A stretch of DNA of 5,115 bases, from NCBI GenBank assembly GCA_002067635.1, contig MVRB01000215.1, positions 1 through 5,115 on the forward strand, read 5' to 3'. Below are positions 1 to 4,593 of the stretch, in pieces. Positions within the stretch are counted from its first letter, which is position 1; every line of letters begins with the position of its first letter. The notes beneath the pieces were generated by a model that did no database searches, was not told where the DNA came from, and was given only the letters and a program-made list of their open reading frames with translations. Made by a program: the position numbers and the translations under genes. This stretch comes from Methanomassiliicoccales archaeon PtaU1.Bin030. Its GTDB lineage: Archaea; Thermoplasmatota; Thermoplasmata; Methanomassiliicoccales; Methanomassiliicoccaceae.

Positions 1-114
1 ACCGCCTCCGTTCTGCCCCAGGACGGAGGAGAATCTCCAGATGTTACCTATTCCAACAGCGGAGCCGATGGCGGCAAGGATAAAGGTTAGACCGGACGAC
101 CACTTCTCTGCCAA
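1..114 (-). CDS. Sodium-dependent transporter, SNF/NSS family (N-terminal fragment, TTG start)
   Basis: This is the first 38 codons of a secondary transporter of the neurotransmitter:sodium symporter (SNF) family; the rest lies outside the window. The fragment reads WSSGLTFILAAIGSAVG followed by IGNIWRF and GQNGGG. That is the family's hallmark first transmembrane helix: the unwound GSAVGxGNxWRF stretch that in LeuT binds Na+ and substrate, followed by the NGGG turn. Members import amino acids or related solutes with Na+ across the cytoplasmic membrane. The start is taken as TTG at 114-112, because an in-frame TAA lies directly before it, no ATG is in reach, and AGGAGGG sits 6 bases upstream. 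The short polar head (AEK) before the tryptophan is normal for the family. The substrate cannot be told from this piece. Family identity is confident; the exact role is not. Confidence 0.88.
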   Translation of the reverse strand, partial: MAEKWSSGLTFILAAIGSAVGIGNIWRFSSVLGQNGGG

Positions 115-120
115 TTAACG

Positions 121-127
121 CCCTCCT
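121..127 (-). promoter_or_regulatory. Ribosome binding site that sets the TTG start of the SNF transporter
   Basis: On the minus strand AGGAGGG matches the anti-Shine-Dalgarno end of archaeal and bacterial 16S rRNA. It lies 6 bases before TTG at 114-112. With the in-frame stop next to that codon, this fixes TTG as the likely start. Confidence 0.75.
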
Positions 128-155
128 AGGGTAGCTGGTATAGTTGGGATTATTT

Positions 156-171
156 GTTATTTAATAAATGG
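156..171 (-). promoter_or_regulatory. TATA-like promoter element of the SNF transporter
   Basis: The minus strand reads CATTTATTAAATAACA, an A/T-only core like the archaeal TTTAWATA box. Its centre near 163 predicts a transcript start around 136-139. That leaves a leader of roughly 20-25 bases that just contains the ribosome site at 127-121. The spacing fits an archaeal promoter well; no experimental support can be seen in sequence alone. Confidence 0.45.
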
Positions 172-249
172 TATGAACAGCTGAAAAGGCCGATGCCTAC
201 ATATTGTCATAACCACTCATCTTTCGGCGCATTTTTTCAGCTAGGTAGC

Positions 250-379
250 GATGGATGCTGGTTATAGCAATTGTCAATAGGACATGACCTCTTCGCATAC
301 CATCATCCGGCCTTTGTACTGAAAACTTGCAACGATGGATGGTGTCGCACTCGTCGCTCTTCGACCACTTGGATGGATG
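250..379. repeat. Three copies of GATGGATG in the spacer between the SNF and CBS genes
   Basis: The octamer GATGGATG occurs at 250-257, 334-341 and 372-379 on the plus strand (CATCCATC on the minus strand). The spacing (84 and 38 bases) is irregular and the flanks are not shared. It may be chance or a weak protein-binding repeat. The remainder of 115-401 shows no convincing gene: a minus-strand reading frame there only extends the antisense of the CBS gene's end. Confidence 0.25.
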
Positions 380-382
380 ATG

Positions 383-402
383 AAAAAAGCCAGCTCTTAG
401 CT
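383..402 (-). terminator. T-tract terminator after the CBS-domain gene
   Basis: Directly after the TGA of the CBS gene, the minus strand carries AGCT-AAG-AGCT (a 4-bp stem), then GGC and six T (388-383). Archaeal transcription often ends on T-tracts with or without a hairpin, so this position and composition fit. The stem is short and by itself weak. Confidence 0.4.
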
Positions 403-869
403 CACTCGAAGAGGTCCTTTCCCTTATGAAAAAGCTCCAAGCTGACCAGCTCACCCACCAGCCTGCCCTCGTCATCCACCACGGGCAGCGAGTCCCATCG
501 GTTCTTGATCATGATGTTAAGGGCATCGGTGATCCTGGTCTCCCTTTTCACAGAGCTGACCTTACGCATAGCGCTGTCTATGTCGTCCTTAAGCGTATCG
601 CGCATGAAACGAAGGAAGGACAGGGTGCTTGCACCCATCACCCCTACCTTGTACCCGATCATTTCAAGCACGGCCGCCGTGGTGACGGCACCGACGAGCT
701 TCATATCATCGTCCACAACATAGACGACATGGGAGGTTGGGTTCCGGAGCATCTCCTCTATGGCATCCCTTATCTTGGTCCCCTGTCTGATCACCACCGG
801 CTCCTGAACGAGGATTTCGTAGACATCTCCGACCAGAGTTTCCTGAAAGCTCTTCTCGATATCGACCAT
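402..869 (-). CDS. Two-CBS-domain (Bateman module) protein
   Basis: A 155-residue protein made almost entirely of a tandem CBS pair. Such free-standing pairs usually bind adenine nucleotides or S-adenosyl compounds and act as ligand-sensing partners of enzymes, channels or regulators in the cytoplasm; the partner here is unknown. Domain 1 spans about residues 12-68 (PVVIRQGTKIRDAIEEM, then VVYVVDDDMKLVGAVTTAAVLEM) and domain 2 about 95-150 (ETRITDALNIMIKNRWDSLPVVDDEGRLVGELV). The two repeats share the xLPVVDDxGxLVG pattern. A linker of about 25 residues between them (GYKVGVMGASTLSFLRFMRD) is longer than in minimal pairs and partly hydrophobic. ATG at 869 is the first in-frame start; the ribosome site before it is weak (only GAG within 11 bases). 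Its own TATA-like box and T-tract suggest a single-gene transcript. Confidence 0.85.
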   Translation of the reverse strand: MVDIEKSFQETLVGDVYEILVQEPVVIRQGTKIRDAIEEMLRNPTSHVVYVVDDDMKLVGAVTTAAVLEMIGYKVGVMGASTLSFLRFMRDTLKDDIDSAMRKVSSVKRETRITDALNIMIKNRWDSLPVVDDEGRLVGELVSLELFHKGKDLFE

Positions 870-930
870 GTGATACTCAATTAGAGCCGCTTGTTAAAGA
901 CATCTTTTGCTGCTGACTGGAGGCAGGGCC

Positions 931-949
931 TTCCTTTTAAGGTATATGG
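931..949 (-). promoter_or_regulatory. TATA-like promoter element of the CBS-domain gene
   Basis: On the minus strand CCATATACCTTAAAAGGAA gives two overlapping A/T cores (ATATA, TTAAAA). The transcript would begin near 912-918, leaving a leader of about 45 bases to ATG at 869. It is the only A/T-rich promoter-like core in this spacer; position fits, strength is unknown. Confidence 0.35.
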
Positions 950-1019
950 CCATGCTGACTCTCACACGTGCTCGACCGCGAGAAGGATGTCTGCCAACAC
1001 AATGAAGGGAATAAATGCC

Positions 1020-1044
1020 AACGGCCGTTAAGGCCGAACTTTTT
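1020..1044. terminator. GC-rich hairpin, possible terminator of the cysK/CBS-relic transcript
   Basis: CGGCC (1022-1026), loop GTTAA, GGCCG (1032-1036) make a 5-bp GC stem; the 10-base palindrome AACGGCCGTT (1020-1029) overlaps it. On the plus strand it is followed by AACTTTTT, a classical rho-independent shape, but no plus-strand gene lies upstream. On the minus strand, where the cysK transcript would arrive after the CBS relic, the stem is followed by the less uniform TTGGCATTTATT. It most plausibly marks the end of the leftward unit. No gene is seen in 870-1120. Confidence 0.3.
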
Positions 1045-1120
1045 ACCTTCTCCCCCTCACTCTTCTCGATGTTCGCCGGTTCTGTTGATCATATACCATG
1101 GGTCCGCCCTGCGATCAACG

Positions 1121-1453
1121 TCACCGCCGGAGGAGCGGCCCGATGCGCTCGGAGGTCAGCATCCCCAGCACCCCGTCCTCCATATCAATTACTGGCAGGG
1201 CCGTGATCTTATGCTCATCAATCTTCATTATGATCTCCTCTATCGGCTCGTCCGGGAGGTGGTTATGACCGGACCGGAGGTTATGTCCTTTAGTTCGGTG
1301 AATCGCCTGGCCACCGCCTTCGCGATATCCCAGGAGGTCTCGATACCCATCAGAGCGCCCTCGCCCGAGACCACGGGCAGGTGGTTCAGCTCGTACACGA
1401 TCATCAGCTCGGCGATCCTCTCCGCAGTGGTGTCCTGGGGGCCCCTTGTAAAC
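1121..1453 (-). pseudogene. Decayed CBS-domain pair downstream of cysK (no start, one frameshift)
   Basis: Translated directly from the minus strand, bases about 1437-1255 encode one CBS domain: DTTAERIAELMIVYELNHLP, then VVSGEGALMGIETSWDIAKA. It runs into a TAG at 1242-1240. From 1255 to the TGA at 1123-1121 the neighbouring frame gives the second domain: PDEPIEEIIMKIDEHKITAL, then PVIDMEDGVLGMLTSERIG. Adding one C to the CCC run at 1256-1254 restores a continuous pair of about 105 residues. There is no start codon before the first motif, and the usual first strand of CBS domain 1 is missing. The open frame extends back into the cysK 3' end. TSWDIAKA followed by a second CBS resembles the C-terminal pair of methanogen COG1900/DUF39 homocysteine-biosynthesis proteins; this is recalled, not searched. 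Codon choice still looks like the host's, so decay appears recent, or the frameshift is a sequencing error. Confidence 0.75.
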
Positions 1454-2380
1454 TCACTCCTCGCTGGCGAACAGGTCGGTGCTGAGGTACCTCTCCCCGA
1501 AGTCCGGGGCGAGGGTCACCACCTTCTTTCCCTTCCCGAGCTCCTTGGCCAGCTGCAGCGCGGCGAACACCGCAGCGCCGGAGGAGGGGCCGACGAAGAT
1601 ACCTTCCTTCCTGGCAAGCTCGCGGGCGGTAGCCTTGGCGTCCTCGTCCCGCACCGGAACGATGCGGTCGATCTGATTTACGTCGAGCACCGAGGGAACG
1701 AACCCGGCACCGATACCCTGGATAGTATGAGGGCCAGGTTGTCCACCGGACAGCACTGGGGACCCTGCTGGCTCCACCGCCACAAGGAGGGCCCTGCTGC
1801 CAGCCTCCTTAAGCCTCCTCCCTACTCCAGTGATCGTACCGCCAGTGCCGACCCCGGCTACGAAAGCGTCCAGGTCGGGCAGATCCTGCAGTATCTCCGG
1901 TCCCGTCGTCTCATAGTGGACGCTCGGGTTGGCGGGATTGTCGAACTGCTGGGGCATGAAGCTGTGGGGCCTCTCGGCGGCGATTCTCCTGGCAGCCTCT
2001 ATCGCTGCCTTCATGCCACCTGCCTTGGGGGTGAGCACGAGCTCCGCCCCCATCGCCCTTAACAGCTTCCTGCGCTCCAGGGACATGCTCTCCGGCATCG
2101 TCAGGATCAGCCCGTAGCCCTTGACCGCGCACACCATGGCCAGGCCGATGCCGGTGTTCCCTGATGTGGGCTCCACCAGCACGATGTCCGTGCCTGGACT
2201 CAATTTACCGTCATTTTCAGCCTTTTCGATCATAGCCAAAGCTATTCGGTCCTTTACCGACCGCATGGGGTTTACGGACTCCAGCTTGACGTACACCTCG
2301 GAATCACCTGCGGCTGGTAGCTTGTTCAGCCTTACCAGAGGCGTTCTTCCGATGGTTTCCAGTATGGTATTGTATTTCAT
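1454..2380 (-). CDS. cysK: Cysteine synthase (O-acetylserine sulfhydrylase), PLP fold-type II
   Basis: The enzyme makes cysteine from O-acetylserine (or O-phosphoserine in some archaea) and sulfide in the cytoplasm. In the 308-residue form, the N-terminal ILETIGRTPLVRL block is typical. The PLP lysine is Lys43 in NPMRSVKDR. The substrate loop is PTSGNTG (71-77), the PLP-phosphate loop GVGTGGT (176-182), followed by IQGIGAGFVP, and the cofactor-ring serine lies in GPSSGAA (264-270). The C-terminus (GERYLSTDLF) and total length match CysK rather than a longer fusion. An arginine stands where a small residue is usual two positions before VKDR. ATG at 2380 is preferred because AGGA (2394-2391) lies 10 bases upstream; ATG at 2389, adding MDI, has that site only one base away. 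An O-phosphoserine sulfhydrylase or a cystathionine beta-synthase core cannot be excluded. The relic CBS pair follows at once. Confidence 0.92.
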   Translation of the reverse strand: MKYNTILETIGRTPLVRLNKLPAAGDSEVYVKLESVNPMRSVKDRIALAMIEKAENDGKLSPGTDIVLVEPTSGNTGIGLAMVCAVKGYGLILTMPESMSLERRKLLRAMGAELVLTPKAGGMKAAIEAARRIAAERPHSFMPQQFDNPANPSVHYETTGPEILQDLPDLDAFVAGVGTGGTITGVGRRLKEAGSRALLVAVEPAGSPVLSGGQPGPHTIQGIGAGFVPSVLDVNQIDRIVPVRDEDAKATARELARKEGIFVGPSSGAAVFAALQLAKELGKGKKVVTLAPDFGERYLSTDLFASEE

Positions 2381-2404
2381 GATATCCATTTCCTAGAGTG
2401 TTCG

Positions 2405-2418
2405 TTCGATCATTCGAA
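2405..2418. promoter_or_regulatory. Dyad TTCGA-TCAT-TCGAA just upstream of cysK
   Basis: Perfect 5-bp arms around a 4-base centre, starting 15 bases before the outer cysK ATG (25 before the preferred one). It shares the exact 10-mer TCGTTCGATC (2402-2411) with the palindrome upstream of crtI (3051-3060). In this position a bound protein would block transcription or the start site. Function is inferred from symmetry and repetition only. Confidence 0.3.
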
Positions 2419-2485
2419 GACATTTCTCAGATATCTATCGCGGTAGCCTCCGACCAGTGATCGGAAGTATCACATTAGCATAGAA

Positions 2486-2653
2486 ATGAACAGGGAAGAA
2501 AGAGATTTTCTGGAGGTTTCAGTCTTGAGGTCCTCAGCAGGTCCGATCGCTATGCTTTTGCAGCTCGATGCTCTTGAACCAACCCTCTGCGCCGATTTAT
2601 TCACACCTTCACTTCCAGTTAGGGCGAGCACACCTGCACGTCACGCTCGGTAA
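2486..2653 (+). CDS. Doubtful 55-residue reading frame with a faint helix-turn-helix look
   Basis: ATG at 2486 opens a 55-codon frame ending at TAA 2651-2653. The product starts with a charged helix (MNREERDFLEVSVLRSSAGP) and continues with LLQLDALEPTLCADLF and RASTPARHAR. This pattern, a helix, an xxPT turn, then a basic helix, is reminiscent of the first part of archaeal winged-helix regulators, stopping where the recognition helix would end. If so, it is a truncated regulator fragment next to crtI. Against it: no ribosome site within 15 bases of the ATG, no wing, mixed codon choice, and no confident homologue recognised. It could equally be a chance frame. Confidence 0.22.
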   Translation: MNREERDFLEVSVLRSSAGPIAMLLQLDALEPTLCADLFTPSLPVRASTPARHAR

Positions 2654-2659
2654 TTACTG

Positions 2660-2671
2660 TAACAATTGTTA
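2660..2671. promoter_or_regulatory. Palindrome TAACAATTGTTA (first copy of AACAATTGTT)
   Basis: A perfect 12-base palindrome at the edge of the AT-rich part of the spacer, just before an A/T core at 2675-2692. Its inner 10 bases recur exactly at 2968-2977. Dimeric regulators bind such sites, so it is a candidate operator for the crt promoter region. The regulator is unknown. Confidence 0.35.
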
Positions 2672-2967
2672 ATTCATATAAAATTATTTATGTAGTTGAT
2701 CTTGAACAGAATTTATGAAGGGCGGAAATAGCTGATGAAGCCAAGGACCAGTGAAGGCCCAAGGTGATCATAGTACGGAAAGAAATGTAGATCGTCATGA
2801 GAGGGTCGATAAACTCAGCATTCGCTCTGCGAATGGATTCCATTAACTCACAGATCGTTCTTCGGAATATTCTCGTTCGGGAACATAAGTAAATATTGGA
2901 GCACTGGTAAATACATACAGTTGAGGTAAATTGCCTTTGTGTTCTGGATTCGTAAAGATGTTGACAA

Positions 2968-2977
2968 AACAATTGTT
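2968..2977. promoter_or_regulatory. Palindrome AACAATTGTT (second copy)
   Basis: Exact second copy of the 10-base palindrome, 307 bases from the first and 133 bases before the crtI start. The flanks differ (ACA before, GCT after), so only the symmetric core is repeated. That is what one expects for a protein site rather than a duplicated segment. Confidence 0.35.
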
Positions 2978-3019
2978 GCTGAAATTGAACACGGTTGCTT
3001 TACCTCCGTTCCAATAAGA

Positions 3020-3028
3020 GGGGGGGGG
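3020..3028 (+). repeat. Nine-G homopolymer tract upstream of crtI
   Basis: Nine consecutive G on the plus strand, within the purine-rich stretch AAGAGGGGGGGGGAGAGG. It lies about 80 bases before the crtI start, so it could affect promoter spacing or leader structure if its length varies. It may also be a place where sequencing length calls are unreliable. Confidence 0.7.
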
Positions 3029-3053
3029 AGAGGTCGAAGAAAGCATCGCATCG

Positions 3054-3063
3054 TTCGATCGAA
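3054..3063. promoter_or_regulatory. Perfect palindrome TTCGATCGAA upstream of crtI
   Basis: Ten-base perfect palindrome ending 47 bases before the crtI ATG. With its left flank it repeats the 10-mer TCGTTCGATC found in the dyad upstream of cysK, suggesting one factor could act at both divergent promoters. This is inference from sequence symmetry. Confidence 0.3.
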
Positions 3064-3071
3064 GGATGACG

Positions 3072-3086
3072 ATGAAAATTTTTCAT
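3072..3086. promoter_or_regulatory. AT-rich dyad ATGAAAA-T-TTTTCAT before crtI
   Basis: Seven-base arms with a single centre base, 24 bases before the crtI start. It could be part of the core promoter or an operator. If it were the TATA element, the transcript would start only a few bases before the ATG and would lose the GAGG site at 3097, so an operator or a promoter further upstream is more likely. Confidence 0.25.
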
Positions 3087-3096
3087 TGAGGTTCTA

Positions 3097-3103
3097 GAGG
3101 GGG
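3097..3103 (+). promoter_or_regulatory. Ribosome binding site of crtI
   Basis: GAGGGGG ends 7 bases before ATG at 3111, a suitable distance. GAGG is complementary to the 16S tail, so the match is moderate. It supports ATG 3111, which is also the codon that places the FAD-binding motif at residue 8 as expected for the family. Confidence 0.55.
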
Positions 3104-3110
3104 TTTCCAT

Positions 3111-4592
3111 ATGAAGGACGTGATAGTGGTCGGAAGCGGGTTCGGGGGACTCGCGCAGGCAGCACTACTGGCCAAGGATGGCCACAAGGTAAGGGTTTTC
3201 GAGAAGAACGAGCAGCCAGGAGGCCGAGCGAGCGTTTACTCGGAGAAGGGATACACCTTCGACATGGGCCCGTCCTGGTACCTCATGCCGGACGTCTTCG
3301 AGCGTTACTTCCAGGAGTTCGGGAAAAGGCCCTCTGAGCTGTTCGACCTTGTGCGCCTGGACCCATCCTACAGGATATTCTTTGGGGACCGGAAGCAGGT
3401 CGACATTTCCTCGGAGCTGGAGGCCAACTATGCGCTCTTCGACACCCTGGAGGAGGGCGGGGGCGACAAGCTGCGAAAGTATCTGGACGAGTCAAGGGAA
3501 AAGTATGAAGTGGCGATAAAGGAGCTTCTCTATAGGGACTATAACAAGCTCACGGACTTCCTCGACCGACGGCTTCTCGCCCAGGGACGGAAGCTGCACC
3601 TCTTCGAGAACCTGGACTCCTTCGTCAACAAGCATTTCAAGAGCGATGAGGCGAAGAAGATAGTGGAGTACTCGGTAGGTTTCCTCGGGGGGTCGCCCAA
3701 GAACACACCCTCTTTCTACCACATCATGTCTCACATAGACTTCAACCTCGGCGTGTGGTATCCACGTGGAGGGATGAGGGAGATCGTGGCCAAGATGGTC
3801 GGTCTTTGCAAGGATATGGGTGTGGAGCTCAGGTACAACGAGCCGGTGACGAAGCTGGAGTTCGAAGGCCGGAAGGTGAGAAGGGTGGTGACACCCCAGG
3901 GTTCATACTCCGCGGACATCGTGGTGATGAACGCCGACTACGCTCACTCCGAGCTGGAACTGGTGGACCCTAAGCACCGCAGCTACAGTGAAAGATACTG
4001 GGAGAATAGGGTCCTCGCCCCCTCTGCGATGGTAGCCTATCTCGGTATCAGGAGGAAGGTGGAGCAGCTGGTCCATCATAACCTGTTCCTCGATGAGGAT
4101 TGGGCCAATGGCTTCGATGCCATCTTCGATCGTAACAATCACAAATGGCCAGATTCCCCGTCCTACTACGTTAATGTGCCCTCGCGCACCGATCCGACCG
4201 CCGCGCCGGAGGGGTGCGACACCCTCTTCGTGCTCATTCCCCTGTCCACGGGGCTTGAGGACACACCAGAGCAAAGGGAGGCGTTCTACGACAGGATCAT
4301 GGACGATCTGGAGCGCAAGTTAGGCACCGACATTAGATCCGATATCGAGGTCAAGCGCATCTTCGCCCTCGGCGACTTCAAGGAGCGTTACAACGCCTAC
4401 GAGGGTACCGCCCTTGGCCTCAGCCACACTCTCGGTCAGACCGCGCTTTTCCGTCCGGTCCACCGCAGCAAGAAGGTGGACAACCTCTACTACACCGGCC
4501 ACTATTGCCATCCGGGCATCGGCGTCCCCATGGTGCTCATATCGTCACAGATCGTGAGGGACCTGATAGCCAAGGGCACCAAGGAGGCGTGA
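3111..4592 (+). CDS. crtI: Phytoene / dehydrosqualene desaturase, CrtI family
   Basis: An FAD-dependent, membrane-associated desaturase that introduces conjugated double bonds into phytoene (C40) or dehydrosqualene (C30) in carotenoid synthesis. At 493 residues it is full family length. The N-terminal dinucleotide fold is VVGSGFGGL (6-14), with Glu31 (VFEKN) as the ribose-binding acid and PGGRAS (36-41) after it. The family block TFDMGPSW is at 49-56. In the middle lies the substrate region, including FLGGSPKNTPSFYHIMSHID and YPRGGM. The C-terminal desaturase signature NLYYTG (458-463) plus HPGIGVPM (467-474) is closest, from memory, to haloarchaeal CrtI. The stop is one base before the ATG of crtB, so the two are co-transcribed and probably act on one substrate. 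The number of desaturation steps, and C30 versus C40, cannot be read from the sequence. A carotenoid isomerase or ketolase of the same superfamily is less likely given the crtB partner. Confidence 0.92.
   Translation: MKDVIVVGSGFGGLAQAALLAKDGHKVRVFEKNEQPGGRASVYSEKGYTFDMGPSWYLMPDVFERYFQEFGKRPSELFDLVRLDPSYRIFFGDRKQVDISSELEANYALFDTLEEGGGDKLRKYLDESREKYEVAIKELLYRDYNKLTDFLDRRLLAQGRKLHLFENLDSFVNKHFKSDEAKKIVEYSVGFLGGSPKNTPSFYHIMSHIDFNLGVWYPRGGMREIVAKMVGLCKDMGVELRYNEPVTKLEFEGRKVRRVVTPQGSYSADIVVMNADYAHSELELVDPKHRSYSERYWENRVLAPSAMVAYLGIRRKVEQLVHHNLFLDEDWANGFDAIFDRNNHKWPDSPSYYVNVPSRTDPTAAPEGCDTLFVLIPLSTGLEDTPEQREAFYDRIMDDLERKLGTDIRSDIEVKRIFALGDFKERYNAYEGTALGLSHTLGQTALFRPVHRSKKVDNLYYTGHYCHPGIGVPMVLISSQIVRDLIAKGTKEA
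4581..4587 (+). promoter_or_regulatory. Ribosome binding site of crtB inside the end of crtI
   Basis: AAGGAGG lies in the last codons of crtI (the ACC AAG GAG GCG region) and ends 6 bases before ATG 4594. Translation of crtB can thus be coupled to crtI. Confidence 0.75.
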
Positions 4593-4593
4593 C

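Larger units (their letters stand above)
2390..3110. other. Divergent regulatory spacer between cysK and crtI
   Basis: About 720 bases separate the leftward cysK from the rightward crtI. No gene in it is convincing; minus-strand frames between 2688 and 3051 lack ribosome sites, recognisable domains and coding-like codon choice. The part from about 2650 on is markedly AT-rich. It holds A/T cores that could be TATA boxes (CATATAAAATTATTTATG near 2675-2692, AAGTAAATATTGG near 2886-2898, GGTAAATACATA near 2906-2917), none at an ideal distance from crtI. Short dyads, a G tract and a small doubtful frame are listed separately. A 5-bp inverted pair, TCCGA (2449-2453) and TCGGA (2461-2465), lies upstream of cysK. 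Confidence 0.6.

Noticed and set aside
197..475. Minus-strand frame of 92 codons overlapping the end of the CBS gene
   Set aside because: No ribosome site, no domain, and composition unlike the real genes; it crosses the T-tract after the CBS gene.
426..884. Plus-strand frame of 152 codons opposite the CBS gene
   Set aside because: Antisense shadow in GC-rich DNA; the minus strand has two clear CBS domains.
402..1453. The free-standing CBS protein and the CBS relic as a recent duplication
   Set aside because: The two pairs differ in nearly all non-motif positions and in linker length (long versus short), so they are only distant family members.
968..2062. Long plus-strand reading frame of 364 codons
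   Set aside because: It is the antisense of cysK and the CBS relic; it shows no recognisable domain, while the minus strand gives a textbook cysteine synthase.
2728..2775. Possible C/D box guide RNA (CTGATGA near 2731)
   Set aside because: Box C is imperfect and no box D (CTGA) stands at a proper distance, nor is there a terminal stem.
2688..3051. Three overlapping minus-strand frames in the spacer (94, 67 and 67 codons)
   Set aside because: No ribosome sites, cysteine- and serine-rich random-looking products, AT-rich DNA; none keeps a domain pattern. One has a hydrophobic stretch, but I recognise no family.
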